Assembly: GCA_030248295.1 (NCBI GenBank)
Contig: JASANH010001563.1
Location: 186,001 to 250,000 of the forward strand
Direction of reading: 5' to 3'
Source of the DNA: Mesodorylaimus sp. YZB2_4
Taxonomy: Eukaryota > Nematoda > Enoplea > Dorylaimida > Dorylaimidae
DNA: 64,000 nucleotides
The position numbers were made by a program, and so were the translations under genes. Shown in pieces: positions 11,526 through 35,677 of this stretch. Position 1 is the stretch's first letter, and every line of letters begins with the position of its first letter. Below the pieces are notes generated by a model. The model did no database searches and was not told the DNA's origin. It saw only the letters and a list, made by a program, of their open reading frames with translations.

Positions 11526-13205
11526 ATGGCGACGGCGGCAACTTTGCCCAAGACTATTCTAATAACTTTACCAGCCGCATCGATTTCGGCCAATGCTAGC
11601 TATGGTCAATGTCAGAACGGTACTTTGGGCAGGCTGGGCACGAAACGAGCCTTGTCGATCGTATCCTCGTCGCCTGTGATCACCAAATCGCCCAGTCCGC
11701 CTTTGGCTGTGACGGGCAGCGCGTGGCTTCCGGCCACTGTCCAGCGAACTTATAAATACGAGACGGTGGACGACGAGTACGAGTATGGCGACGATAGCGA
11801 GGATCAGCAAAGTCAGTACACTGACTCCGAGCAGCCGCCCAGGAAACGAGAACGATTGACTCATCTGACACCCGAAGAGAAAATGTTCAGGAGGTAGGAT
11901 AACATTCTTCTATAGTTATCATGCTTATGTCCGTTTTGTTGTCTCGAACGAGCTTGATTCGAGCAAATTGGCAGATTTGTTTCGGAAATGACTTGTGAAA
12001 CGATGAAACTAACGTCCGCTCAACTACTAGAACAAAATTTGTCCACTGTCTTAAGTTCCTGAGATTAGACAAATAATTCTTTGACCTTTTTGCGTCTTTC
12101 AGGAAAATGAAGAATCGTATTGCTGCGCAAACAGCGCGCGATCGGAAGAAGGCATTGATGGTGGATTTGGAAGACGCGGTTCGTCGTTTAGAAGAAGAGA
12201 ACGATGCCTTGATATTCCAGAATTCCAAGTTGCGCCAGGAACAATCATCGCTGGCCGAAGAGAATGAACGATTGAAAAAGATGTTGTCCGAGCAACAGGC
12301 GAGCACTGGTCAAGACACCGCACGTACGGTCTCCGCTTTTGGTCCAGCCGAGTCCATTAATGTTCCTCTGCCGAAGGAGCAAGCGAAGGCCGGATGGGCG
12401 ATGACTTGGCTAGTCGCATCCGCTCTGATCCAGCTGTACTCGAACTTTTGCGCCAAATCGTTGCCGACGGAGGAGCACCATCGAATGGTCTCCCAGCTGG
12501 AGCAGCTAAAGGAGAACAACAGGTAAGATCGCCCGAGGCCTCCCACTCGGGCTCCTTCTGACGAGCCCTCTCTTTCAGCCTAACCCTGGCGGATGTGCTC
12601 AGTCGCAGCCCGCCGGAGGCTATCGAGAAATTAAGGTCGATGATTCGATTCTGCGGGACATCGCACACGAAACCGCCGTGACCGAGTCGACCCCGTTCGT
12701 GGAGTTTACAGCAGCCAGTGATCATCAATATTACACTAATGCCATGGCCTCTCCTTCGTCTGTTCTCTTTTCTTCTCCAAATAATGTCAGTTTCGATTTG
12801 GACTCGTTGCTGCAGCCTCAACCGAGCGCCGACCTATTCTCCAATGACCGTACCGCGGACGTGGAACAGTACTTCAGCCATGTCGATTCCCCGTTGTCTG
12901 TCGACGCTGCCATCGGAACAGGAGCTGTCAGTTCGGCCAAAAGCCCTAACGGCATCGTCCCGACCAGCCCAGCGTTGACTTTCGACGCCGATTTCCCCCC
13001 ACTGGGCGACGACATTCTTCAGCAAGCCTTGCAGAGTTTGGGCGATCTGACCAAGTTCGCTGAGAGTGCCACCTCGAACGTGCCCTCGTCTTCTATTGGC
13101 GACCAGAGTACGAGCGAGGCTGGCTTCGATTTCTTGCAAAATGATGATTACACCGATCTCGCTTGGGAGGAATCGTTCGCGCAGCTGTTCCCCTCCTTGT
13201 CCTAA
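11526..13205 (+). CDS. XBP1: XBP1, bZIP factor of the unfolded protein response
   Basis: This bZIP transcription factor is activated by IRE1 when proteins misfold in the ER. Exons: 11526-11893, 12103-12522 and 12579-13205. The basic region (KMKNRIAAQTARDRKKA) and the leucine zipper follow an XBP1-type lead-in (RLTHLTPEEKMFRR). Read directly, the mRNA encodes 296 residues, with a hydrophobic segment (MTWLVASALIQLYSNFC) like the ER-docking HR2 of unspliced XBP1, stopping at TGA 12679-12681. Removing the 23-nt IRE1 intron (12348-12370) moves the reading to another frame and gives 463 residues. The acidic, Ser-rich activation tail ends LFPSLS at 13205. Both totals are exact codon multiples. The conventional intron 12523-12578 is spliced in both forms. 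Confidence 0.95.
12348..12370 (+). other. IRE1 (HAC1-type) cytoplasmic intron of XBP1, 23 nt
   Basis: Each boundary sits in a 7-nt CNG|CNGN loop. The 5' site is CAGCCGA at 12345-12351, cut after G12347; its stem is weak (C-G closing pair, one U-U mismatch, then GG/CC and U-A). The 3' site is CTGCCGA at 12368-12374, cut after G12370; it has a 7-bp stem, TGTTCCT (12361-12367) with AGGAGCA (12375-12381), with one G-U pair. The 23-nt length is the one known in fly and worm xbp1; vertebrates use 26. Removal shifts the frame as needed to read through to 13205. Confidence 0.88.
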
Positions 13206-13446
13206 GTGACAGGCTTGTAATTCGCACTGGTGATTGGCTTTTGACTGAATTGTCTATTCGTGTAGTGATGTTCATGTTTCGTGTCTGCGGTATCGTTTGA
13301 GGAAATAGCTCGGGAATTCCGCTTGCTGCACACATACAACAGTACCAAACACTCGCACCATACAATAAGGTTGAAACAAGCACGACCAAGAGCGATGGGT
13401 TTCTAACCACGAATCACAGACGACACCTTTTTGGCCTTGGACGACA

Positions 13447-26197
<12,751 letters not shown>

Positions 26198-26953
26198 GGT
26201 TTCTAAAGCAAGCTAACGTAACTCTCCGGATCGGTATCGTCCAAGCTTCATTCAAACAAAGACTCGAATGAACATTCTCCAGCTGAAGACAGCCAGGAGG
26301 ACCGCTAAGCCCGCTAGTTCTTATCACACACAGCCGACAAATCGAACCTAGCAACGGAACGGATACGTCCACCCGCGGACCACCCATCAATACCCCTGCC
26401 GTACCAAACGAGAAAAATATCCCTCTTTCTTGGCACCCACACAGCTGCCTAATGAGATGCTCTGCGCGAGTAGCCTTCGATCGTACTGGGCGTGAATGAA
26501 GACCCCGTCCAGCCAGACAGAGGCGCCTTTAAGAGATTACTGTATCAACTACTATCCTCTTTGATCCGCAGGTAAGGCGCTGCTTACACTATATTGCATG
26601 CACAGAAATCACAGTGATTGTCACCCGCTTAAAAAGTTTGTTTGTTTTAGTTCTCACATAATCTAGCCCAGAAGCAGCTATACCTTGAAAAATATAAAAA
26701 TGTTTTAAAATAATTTGCATTGTCTTTGTCAATTATTTTGTAAGAAATGCTTTACTTGCTTAGATGAATGATTTAAAAGGTGAAGAATAGTGCGAGTAGT
26801 CTGACAGTAGCGCACAACATTCTTCTTTTGGTCCAAGAGCAGCAAAGTGCATTTTTTGTCTCGCTGGATATCGATCGGTGGTGCCTGTACTTTTTTGTTT
26901 CGGTTAGGAAAATTGTGGTTGCATTTGATTATATTTATCGATACCGAAGGAAA
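26198..26953. promoter_or_regulatory. Divergent NF1/citrate synthase intergenic region
   Basis: 756 bp between two start codons pointing apart. It must hold both promoters. No gene, clear TATA box or repeat was recognised; the citrate-synthase side is A/T-rich (about 26640-26780). Confidence 0.4.
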
Positions 26954-29188
26954 ATGATGCCAGTTTCGGTTCTCGCTCGTCGATTTGCAATTGCGAAAAA
27001 AGTAAGTTCCTAGAAGATTCCCCCCCCCCCCCCCAAGAGTGCTGTATTAGTCCTAGGCCTACCTATATTCAGAAAACCTGGTATTTTTAGTTTGCCGTGC
27101 TCTTTTTTAAATAGCGTTTATTCTTCAAGTTCAGTCATTCACGGTTTTTTTCAGTCAGCTGTCCCGACGTTATTCGCGGCGAACAAGAGTTTTGCAACTC
27201 AATCCGATACCTCCACGGTATGTCAGGCTGTTTTATGTGCCTAGTCGATTGCTGGATGCACTTGTGGAATGCGGATTTTTGGGAGTTATATGCACTCACT
27301 GTGTCCATGATCCGGTTTGAATACTCCGCTAGCATTCTTTTTGTGTTTTAAGAATTTAAAAGAAGTTTTGGCTCGTAAAATCGTCGAGCAACAAAAGAAA
27401 GTGGCAGAATTTCGTAAAAAGCACGCGAATGACGTGATCGGACAAATCACGGTCGATACGGTAAGTGCTTTGTACATTCGACGATGCTCCGTCGCGCTGG
27501 CTTGTTTGTTCCTGATATTTCCGTTTCCTCTTTCGATTGGGATCTTGTCGTTTTAGTCGAGCAATTACATTAGAAGGCCTGGATGAAAGATTTGTTCTTT
27601 TCTTCTGCTTGCATTCGTTCTTGTTTCAGGCCTACGGTGGCATGCGGTCTTTGAAAGTTTTGATTTGCGAAACATCGAATTTAGATCCGGAAGAAGGTAT
27701 CCGTTTCCGTGGTTATAGCATCCCGGAATGCCAAAAGTTGTTGCCAAAGTTCGGAGGTGACGAGATGATTCCGGAAGGAATCTGGTGGCTGTTGTGCACG
27801 GGTGATGTTCCCAACGACAAACAAGTAAGTATGTCATCACACAACTCACGCCACTGTACTCATGAGATTGGTCTGTCGCAGGCTCGTGCCGTCAGCAAGG
27901 AATGGGCCACTCGCGCAGATCTGCCCGAACATGTGGTGACATTGTTGAACAACTTTCCGCATCACCTGCATCCCATGTCACAGTTCGCCGCTGCCATCGC
28001 GGCTTTGAATTCGGAAAGCAAGTTCGCAAAAGCCTACTCGCAAGGCGCTTCCAAGGCAACGTACTGGGAAGTATGTGAATGGTTGTTTAGCCCGCTGGAT
28101 TTAACTGAGTAGTGGTTATTGTTTGCAGCACGCTTACGAAGATTCGATGAATCTTTTGGCCAAATTGCCAACTGTAGCCGCTATCATCTATCGCAATTTG
28201 TACCGGGATGGAACGAGCGTGGGCGCGGTCGATGTCAACAAGGATTGGTCGGGTAACTTCACGCATATGTTGGGCTATAACGACCCCAACTTCACCGAAT
28301 TGATGCGTTTGTATTTGTCAATTCACAGGTACGTCTGGGAGGTCGGGACTTTCTGCGCATGTCATCAAGTTGCCTGTCTTTGCAGCGACCACGAGGGTGG
28401 CAATGTTAGCGCACACACGTGCCACTTGGTGGGCAGTGCATTGTCGGACCCCTACTTGTCCTTCTCCGCGGCTATGTGCGGTTTGGCTGGTCCTCTGCAC
28501 GGATTGGCCAATCAGGTAAGCTCGCTGAAGGGACATTCATATTGGGGTTTGTGCCCTGAACCTGTTTTTGCGTTTCAGGAATGTTTAGTGTTCATCAATC
28601 GATTGGTCAAGGAACTCACTTTAGATTACAACGAGCAAAAGTTGAAAGACTGGGTGTGGAATCATTTGAAATCTGGGCAGGTACGTGCGTTGCGTTAGAT
28701 TGTTGGCTACTGCGAGTCATGACGTGCTTTTTCGTTGCAGGTAGTACCCGGCTTTGGGCACGCCGTTTTGCGCAAGACCGATCCTCGTTACACGGTGCAG
28801 AGGGAGTTTGCGCAGAAGCATTTCCCTAACGACAAGTTGTTCCGACTGGTGTCGGATTTGTTCAAAATCGTGCCGCCAATCTTGTTGGAGCAAGGCAAGG
28901 CTAAGAATCCGTGGCCTAACGTCGATGCTCACAGCGGTGTCATGTTGACCGTAAGCTGCCTACGCTCCCCTCAGCAATGAGGTCTCAAGACTGTTCTCGT
29001 TTCAGCACTATGGCATGACGGAAATGAACTACTACACGGTCCTGTTCGGCGTCTCGCGTGCCCTCGGTTGCTTGTCGCAATTGATCTGGGCTCGTGCTCT
29101 GGGTTTCCCGCTCGAGCGTCCCAAGTCCATGACCACCGACGGGTTGGCCACCTTCTTGAAAAAACAAGGCGCCGCCAAGGCTGCCTGA
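26954..29188 (+). CDS. CS: Citrate synthase, mitochondrial
   Basis: It condenses acetyl-CoA with oxaloacetate to citrate in the mitochondrial matrix, the first step of the TCA cycle. Ten exons: 26954-27001, 27155-27217, 27353-27460, 27630-27824, 27882-28070, 28129-28328, 28386-28515, 28579-28680, 28741-28950 and 29006-29188. They sum to 476 codons (475 residues), typical for the family. An Arg/Ser-rich mitochondrial presequence ([16 protein letters not shown]) is followed by the full enzyme. Catalytic residues are present: His in HEGGNVSAH, His in PGFGHAVLR, and Asp in NVDAHSGV. The second of two adjacent ATGs could also be used. Intron 1 contains a 15-nt poly-C run. A poly(A) signal lies at 29368. 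Confidence 0.97.
27020..27034. repeat. 15-nt poly-C tract in citrate synthase intron 1
   Basis: A pure C run 18 nt after the splice donor. It is likely length-polymorphic. Confidence 0.85.
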
Positions 29189-29367
29189 GAAGAGGTAGTT
29201 ATCGAGATTAGAATATGAAAGGCGTAGCGGTTGTTCCTAGCGCGTGGTTTTCTGTGCGCCTATTATTGTTTGGCTACGGCCCAGGTCGCAATATTGTTTA
29301 TGGAGGTAGGTGCAGGACGAGTCGCAGTTATCATAGTCCCTAACAAACGTGTTGTGCTGGATAGATG

Positions 29368-29373
29368 AATAAA
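29368..29373 (+). terminator. Poly(A) signal of citrate synthase
   Basis: AATAAA, 180 bp after the stop codon and 160 bp before the convergent HSPE1 stop. Nothing else is seen in 29189-29533. Confidence 0.6.
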
Positions 29374-29533
29374 TGAATTCCTACTATCTTTATTCCGACT
29401 GGCTACTAGGGCCTAGGGCGAATCTCAAAGCAAAGGAACATTACTCGTGACAACTTAATCAACGTTAACAAGAAAAGACTTCTGACGCATTTGCGAAAGA
29501 ATAACAACGGTCACTACTTGCCGCTTCGACCAC

Positions 29534-30167
29534 TCACTTGTTCCATCGGCCCAGAATGTCGCTTTCGCGGTAAACATAGAACTCCTGAAATGGGAATTTC
29601 TAAGGTGGTTCGCTGGGGGGAGAAAATGAGGGGATTACCTTCTCGTCGATGATAATCTTGGTACCGCCGTATTCCGGCAGTAAAACCCGATCGCCGACCT
29701 TCACTGCCATTGGAATCGTCTTTCCTTCCTAAAACGAGAATAAATGTGATCGAAATAGCGTGGTTAGATGCGGCCTGCTGAACACGACAGGATGGCAGCC
29801 ACCTGTTCCTCAGGTCTACGCTCACCCGTTTAGGACTGCCTGGAAAATTACTAGTCAGGCCTATGTCAATCCAATCGAACCAAATACACAGAGCAAAAAG
29901 GCAACTTACATCCGTCCTAGCACCAGTACCGGCCGCGATTACTGTGCCTTCGAGCACTTTGCCTTGAGCCTTTTCGGGAATCATAATTCCACCTTTCGTC
30001 TTCGTTTCCGGCGTAAATTTTTCAACCAAAACTCTATCGAATAATGGCATAAAGTTTCTCAACGATTCAGTTGCCTAAAAATGCAAACTCTATTTTTTTA
30101 GGCAAAAACCATTGGAGCAATGTTTGCTTACGTAACGCCTCGCGATCATCAAAGCCGGGAAAGCCAT
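29534..30167 (-). CDS. HSPE1: 10-kDa mitochondrial chaperonin (Cpn10/Hsp10)
   Basis: This is the co-chaperonin that caps the Hsp60 ring in the mitochondrial matrix. Exons on the minus strand: 30167-30132, 30074-29910, 29728-29639 and 29584-29534, giving 113 residues exactly in frame. The N-terminal [12 protein letters not shown] is a short basic presequence. GroES signatures follow: [10 protein letters not shown], the mobile-loop stretch [28 protein letters not shown] and ILGRWNK at the end. It is head-to-head with HSPD1, the same arrangement as the vertebrate HSPE1/HSPD1 pair. Confidence 0.96.
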
Positions 30168-30735
30168 TCTTGGATCTCTGAAAATTGCAAGCGAAAGAGA
30201 TAAAAATATGCTTCAAAATCAAAAATACGAACGTAAAGAGACGTCGAACGTTCTAGCTCGGAACCAAGTTTGTTTTATTTCCAACCACGAAGCTGGCCTG
30301 ACGAAATTCAACGCACTAGCCAATCAAAACTGAGCAAACGGAAAAGCAAGGGTCCAGAATGTTCTACGGCTAACGAAAAAATTTACGCTTTCACATAGAC
30401 AAGTGAGTTTGAAGGAAGGTGATTTAGAGATTCAAGGAGCAGTTTTAGCTCCGTTTTGCCCTTGCCTAATAAGAATTTTGAAGAATTATCTTTTTTGAAC
30501 AGCTATATATTTCCAACTTTAAAGAAAATGAGCTAAATTTTTGTCAGCTTGTTGAGGCCGAGCAAATGTTTTTTGTTAGCCGCGCGGAGAAGTGCTGCTT
30601 GCGGTCTCGACTTTTCTCGTTCATTCTGTTCGCAAATAATCAGTTTCTTCGTTTTGGGATTTCTTTCGGTCTCGATCAAATTCTCGTTTAGTATCCTTGG
30701 AATTATAAATTGTTTTTTGAAATCATTTGCTTAAA
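30168..30735. promoter_or_regulatory. Shared HSPE1/HSPD1 promoter with heat-shock-element-like sites
   Basis: 568 bp between two divergent chaperonin start codons. GAACGTTC (30246-30253, in context CGAACGTTCTAG) and GAATGTTC (30357-30364, in AGAATGTTCTA) are inverted GAAnnTTC units of the heat-shock element. A CCAAT box lies between them at 30320-30324. The outer repeats of each element are degenerate. The region therefore looks like a bidirectional heat-inducible promoter; induction is inferred. Confidence 0.6.
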
Positions 30736-33700
30736 ATGCATCGATTGGGCAGTGTTCTACGGGTAGCTCGTACACAAGCACCCCGGCTCGTGCAAAGACG
30801 AAATTATTCGGCGAAAGAACTCAAATTTGGACCCGAAGCTAGAGGAGCCATGTTGACGGGCGTAGATATATTGACTGATGCCGTAGCGGTTACTATGGGA
30901 CCGAAGGTATGCAATTTTGCTCGTTGCATGCATCGTTTTTTGTCCAGGCCCCTCTTTGATCGCACCGATGGTTTCAGGGTCGTAACGTGATTCTGGAACA
31001 AAGCTGGGGCAGTCCGAAGATCACCAAGGACGGTGTCACAGTGGCGAAGGCGATCGAATTGAAAGACAAGTGGCAGAACATCGGTGCTAAGTTGGTTCAA
31101 GTAAATAAATGCATGGTGGAGTTGGGACGGGTTCCCCTCCTGTCCTAAATATGTACTTATTGGTTCCCTCATAGGACACTGGTGCAATACTTCCCCTCAA
31201 ATAGTCTCCCGGACCGGAATTTCGTGGGTTTATGGCAGTGTCCGTTATTTCCTTTAGTCTCCACGTCATTTTTTTGGAGAGATGAGCTGAAACTCTTGCT
31301 TTCGGAATGAACCAACACTTTTTTTACAAAATGCCCTTTTTGGGACAAAAATCAGTATTGGCGTGATCGATTCCAAGGATGCTAAATTTTAATCCCCTCG
31401 AGTGTCTTGTTCGCTTCTAATACTTTAACTCACTTCTGATCCGTTTATTATACCTTATTCTGGGATATTATACGAGTATTTGTGGATTTTCATACCCGAG
31501 ACTTGGTCTTTCTCAAGCAACATTGAGTGAAACCTGCCTCTGCTATTTCAGGACGTAGCTAACAAGACGAACGAAGAAGCGGGTGATGGTACGACATGCG
31601 CGACCGTCTTGGCCCGAGCTATCGCCCGTGAAGGCTTCGATAGCATCAGCAAGGGCGCGAATCCCGTTGAGATTCGTCACGGTGTCATGCTGGCCGTTGA
31701 GTCGGTTGTCAATGCGTTGAAGCAAATGTCCAAGCAAGTGACTACTCCAGAAGAAATTGCTCAAGTAAATAGATCTGGCTCTTTTTGAAGATTTTTATCC
31801 CTAATCGGTATTCTTTCGTTTAGGTCGCAACGATATCAGCCAATGGAGACAAGAAAATTGGCGATCTTATTTCGCAGGCTATGAAGAAGGTTGGAAAGGA
31901 AGGCGTCATCACAGTCAAGGTATTGTTTGAGACAGAGGCAGTCTATTCAGACAGGTATTTTCATTCTTTTGTTAGGATGGGAAAACTTTACACGATGAGT
32001 TAGAAACGATCGAAGGCCTGAAATTTGATCGCGGATATATTTCGCCATACTTTATCAACACGGCTAAAGGTAAGTCGAGTACTAGCTCAGGATAGCCTCG
32101 AGTGACTGGTTGAAATGATGAAATCCGTGACACCTCTTTCGAGATTGTATGAGAACAAAAACATGCATCACCATCTGATCAGCCAACTGGTACCTTGGGT
32201 ATTTGCACCGCGAATGTATGAGCTACTGTCTACCATGTTCTTTTTAGGTGCTAAATGCGAGTTCCAAAACTGCCTCGTTCTTTTGAGCGAGAAGAAAATT
32301 AGTAGCGTTCAAGAAATCGTTCCAGCTTTGGAATTGGCCAATCAACATCGACGACCGCTTTTGATTATCGCCGAGGATTTGGATGGCGAAGCATTGACCA
32401 CTTTGGTCTTGAATAGGTAGGCGAGTAGCTATTGATTTTGTTTGGGCAAGGCTACTTGCGAGACAATGTTTCAGATTAAAGGTTGGTTTGCAAGTGTGCG
32501 CTGTCAAGGCTCCTGGTTTCGGCGATAACCGTAAGAACACGATGAAAGATATGGCCGTGGCTACTGGAGGCATCGTAAGTGATTGATTATGTGAATCCAG
32601 GACGCAGATCAGCATTGGGGTAATTTCTGCCCGGTGGGATTTAGTCTGCAACCCTCTGATATTTTCCGCTTAGATTTTGAAAGTTCCATTTTGGAGTGGC
32701 CACAAGAAGTGGAGTGAGGTTCTTTTTCCTTATTTTTGTTTCATTTAGGTATTTGGTGACGATGCGAATCTGATAAAATTAGAAGACGTTCAGTTGCAAG
32801 ATTTTGGCGAGGTTGAAGAAGTGTCAATTACCAAGGATGATACGCTGTTGTTGAGGGTATGAGCTTTTCTACATTCGCTTTTGTTTGTCGTCTAGTGGAA
32901 TTATTTGCGGTTAGGGTAAAGGAAAAAAAGAAGATGTCGAGAAGCGCATTCTGCAAATCAAGGATGAAATAGAGATCTCCACTTCGGAATATGAAAAGGA
33001 GAAAATGAACGAGCGATTGGCCAAATTATCCAACGGCGTGGCCGTTCTCAAAGTGAGTCATGGGTAATTGGGACTGGGTCACGTTAGCGGTGGTTCGGCT
33101 GGGAACCAGTCGCATTGTTGGAGATCGATCACGGTGTCGTATGATGCACAGATATTGCGTTTCAGGTGGGCGGTTCGAGCGAAGTGGAAGTGAATGAGAA
33201 GAAAGACCGTGTTACAGACGCTTTGAATGCCACTCGGGCTGCTGTGGAAGAAGGTATCGTTCCTGGAGGTGGTGTGGCCTTGCTCAGATGTTTGCCAGCT
33301 TTGGAGGCTCTGAAACCAGAGAACGAAGACCAAAGGAAGGGTAAGTGTACTCTTGCACGATCACACTACGAAACTGAAGCGGTCTCGGTTGTAGGTATCG
33401 AGATTATCAGGAAAGCCATTCGTCAGCCGTGCATCACCATCGCCCGTAATGCGGGCGCTGATCCGGCGGCAGTAGTCGAGAAATTGTTGTTGGCCAAGGA
33501 AGCGAACTTAGGATTCGATGCTCTGCTCGGCGAGTACGTCAACATGATGGAGAAGGGCATCATCGACCCGACTAAGGTACGTGTAAGACCGTGTCCGGTT
33601 AGACCAGCTCACTGAATCGAGTCCCGTTTTAGGTTATTAGGACGGCTTTACAAGATGCTGCGGGCGTGGCCTCGTTGTTGTCTACGGCGGAGTGCGTGGT

Positions 33701-33800
33701 GGTTGAGATTCCGAAGGAGGAGAAGGCCGCGGTTGGAGGCATGGGTGGAATGGGTGGTATGGGCGGCATGGGAGGCATGGGCGGCGGAATGGGCTTCTAA
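30736..33800 (+). CDS. HSPD1: 60-kDa mitochondrial chaperonin (Cpn60/Hsp60)
   Basis: This ATP-driven chaperonin folds imported proteins in the matrix with Hsp10. Twelve exons: 30736-30906, 30978-31100, 31552-31764, 31824-31919, 31976-32069, 32248-32416, 32475-32574, 32749-32856, 32915-33052, 33166-33340, 33395-33576 and 33633-33800. They sum to 579 codons (578 residues). The presequence [20 protein letters not shown] runs to about residue 25, then [15 protein letters not shown] begins the mature protein. The ATP-site motifs TMGPKGRNVIL and [15 protein letters not shown] are intact, as is GGGVALLR. The C-terminus is the usual Gly-Met repeat tail (GGMGGM repeats ending GGGMGF). The frame extends to an in-frame TTG at 30727, but the first ATG is 30736. 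Confidence 0.97.
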
Positions 33801-33994
33801 AGACTGGACGAGGTTGCTTGTTATTCGTTCTTGTCGGCGCTGCACTTGGTTTTTTTGTTGACCTGATTGTTGGCCTCGGATAGCGTACGTACGAGTTGTT
33901 AGGGATCAGTAGCTGGTCCATGACCTATTCATGTTTTCATGATTCCTATAGTAAATGATCGAGTCTATCACATACACTAGTTAGTATCACGCCA

Positions 33995-34827
33995 TCACGG
34001 TCTGTAGATGAGCACTTCAGGCTTGCTAGACGGCATAGAGGGCGGGCCGTAGACTTGCTTGGCTCTGGTCAGGAAGGCAGTCACCATACTCTTGACAACC
34101 TCGTCGAAGAACACGTAGGCCAGCTGGGCGTGTAGGATAGTGCGGAACTCGAAGCTGACCTGAAAAGGATTCAGCAAGGTGCTAGGAGTGCGCGGAGGGA
34201 GGAGGGAGTCTTACCGAGAACTGCAGCTTGCACGATCGTTGATTGTCGGAGGGGGCGGGGCTGAGTTGCCACACAGTGACCAGGTGGTTGAAGAGCTTGC
34301 CCTCGGTGCACACCGACTGAAACGAAGGGGTGGGTTAGAGGAGCGAGCGAAGGCCAGCCACCTCCTACCTTGACCATCAGTGGTGGCACGAGGGTGACTG
34401 TGGACGTGTAGCGCTCGGTGACAGGCGGGAATCCGATGACCAGCAGTGCTCGGCACTGTCCCTCGGAGCGAGTGGTTACCCGAGAATCAGAGCACCACGG
34501 AACGAATTCCTGAAGCGGGAGTGGACAGTGGCGAGCTGATGAGAAGAGCAGGTCTCACCTTGTACTTGTCCACGTCGGCTATGATAGCGTACATTTCCTC
34601 CATCGAATAGCTGCAAGCATTGGATTCAAGAAACCCTCTCTTGGCGATGACTCATCTTACCCGAGAACCCGCCGCTCGGCGTATTCCTTGCGTTTGTTGC
34701 CGAGTCCTTCCAGCTGACCCGGGAATCGTGGCATTTGGAAGAAGGTGCGGGGCAGGTCCAGACGAGCCATCCTCTGCCACCGCGCAAAGCACGAGCGAGG
34801 GCACACACCAATGCGCCTAATCCACAT
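33995..34827 (-). CDS. COQ10: Coenzyme Q-binding protein COQ10 (START-like)
   Basis: This is a mitochondrial START-domain protein that binds ubiquinone and supports its biosynthesis and respiratory function. Exons on the minus strand: 34827-34661, 34610-34559, 34509-34369, 34316-34215 and 34159-33995, giving 208 residues exactly. MWIRRIGVCPRSCFARWQRM is a typical amphipathic basic presequence. The COQ10 signatures follow: YAERRVLGYSMEEMY, DKYKEFVPWC, VIGFPPVTERYTS, CTEGKLFNHLVT, VSFEFRTILHAQLA and FFDEVVKSM. A possible leader-intron acceptor (TTTCAG) lies just upstream of the ATG. It converges with HSPD1, with 194 bp between stops. Confidence 0.94.
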
Positions 34828-35677
34828 GGTCTCGAACTTATCGCCTCTGAAACACATAAGAAAACACATTTTCGATAGAAGAACAGTAAAGAGTGGAACG
34901 AGGGCCTGGGCTGGCCAGCTTATATATAAATTAGACTAACAGGAAATGGATGGGACGGATCAATAAACCGAATTAATTGAACCCTTTCGAAGCCCGAGGG
35001 CCCGCTCATGCCGCTGAGGCGCGCTGCCAGTTCGCCGACATGAGACAAGGCAAAGTCAAAAAACGGAAGTTGACTAAACCAGCGACAATGTTCAAATTAC
35101 GAAAATCTCGTCCATGCGTGGTTCAAGAAAAGGATTCACGCAAGGATGACCTAAATTCTACCCAGACAGGCGGACAAAGCTGGGACGTCTGATCGATAAG
35201 TTGGCGCAATCGTCAAAAATTTAGCCGATCCAAGTCGTGCCACTAATAAGCGTCCTAGATATTCGTTTCATGTCCAGCGCTGTTCAGATAAACATAAACA
35301 ACGATTACGTGCGAAACGTAACTGTCCAATGCCAGTTGTTCCTGCAGTCAAAGTTTTTGCAGACAATATCATACTGAAACTCTATTTTACCCTACCATAT
35401 GCGAAGGTGTGGCTACACTGCTGGGATTACTGTAGCCGAGCTTGTATGGCAGGTGTCGATCGGGACAGAGCAGCACGCAAATCGAGACTAACGATAAGTG
35501 TCTACCTACTGTAGACGTCAGATGCGGAACGAAATTTGTTCTGGTTCCAGTCGTTTGTTTCTACTCTTTTTACCTTAATTATGTTTTAATCCTTTATCCC
35601 ATTTCGCCACTCAAACAGGTGAATTATTATCAAACTGCTATCGATCAGGTTCATGATCGATTTCCGTTTTTAGAGTA
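34828..35677. promoter_or_regulatory. Divergent COQ10/GPR155 intergenic region
   Basis: 850 bp without a gene. About 34889-34925 (AGTGGAACGAGGGCCTGGGC) weakly resembles an end of the inverted-repeat element at 47836-48546 and is followed by a TATATATAA stretch near 34920. Two TACTGTA words occur (35428, 35507). No other signal was recognised. Confidence 0.35.

Noticed and set aside
12431-12437. CAGCTGT as the second IRE1 site, paired with CTGCCGA at 12368
   Set aside because: The excised segment would be 63 nt, a multiple of three, so it would not switch frame; the flanks also form no stem. The upstream CAGCCGA gives 23 nt and the right shift.
29534-33800. Bacterial groES/groEL transfer
   Set aside because: Both genes have spliceosomal introns, mitochondrial presequences and the animal head-to-head order.
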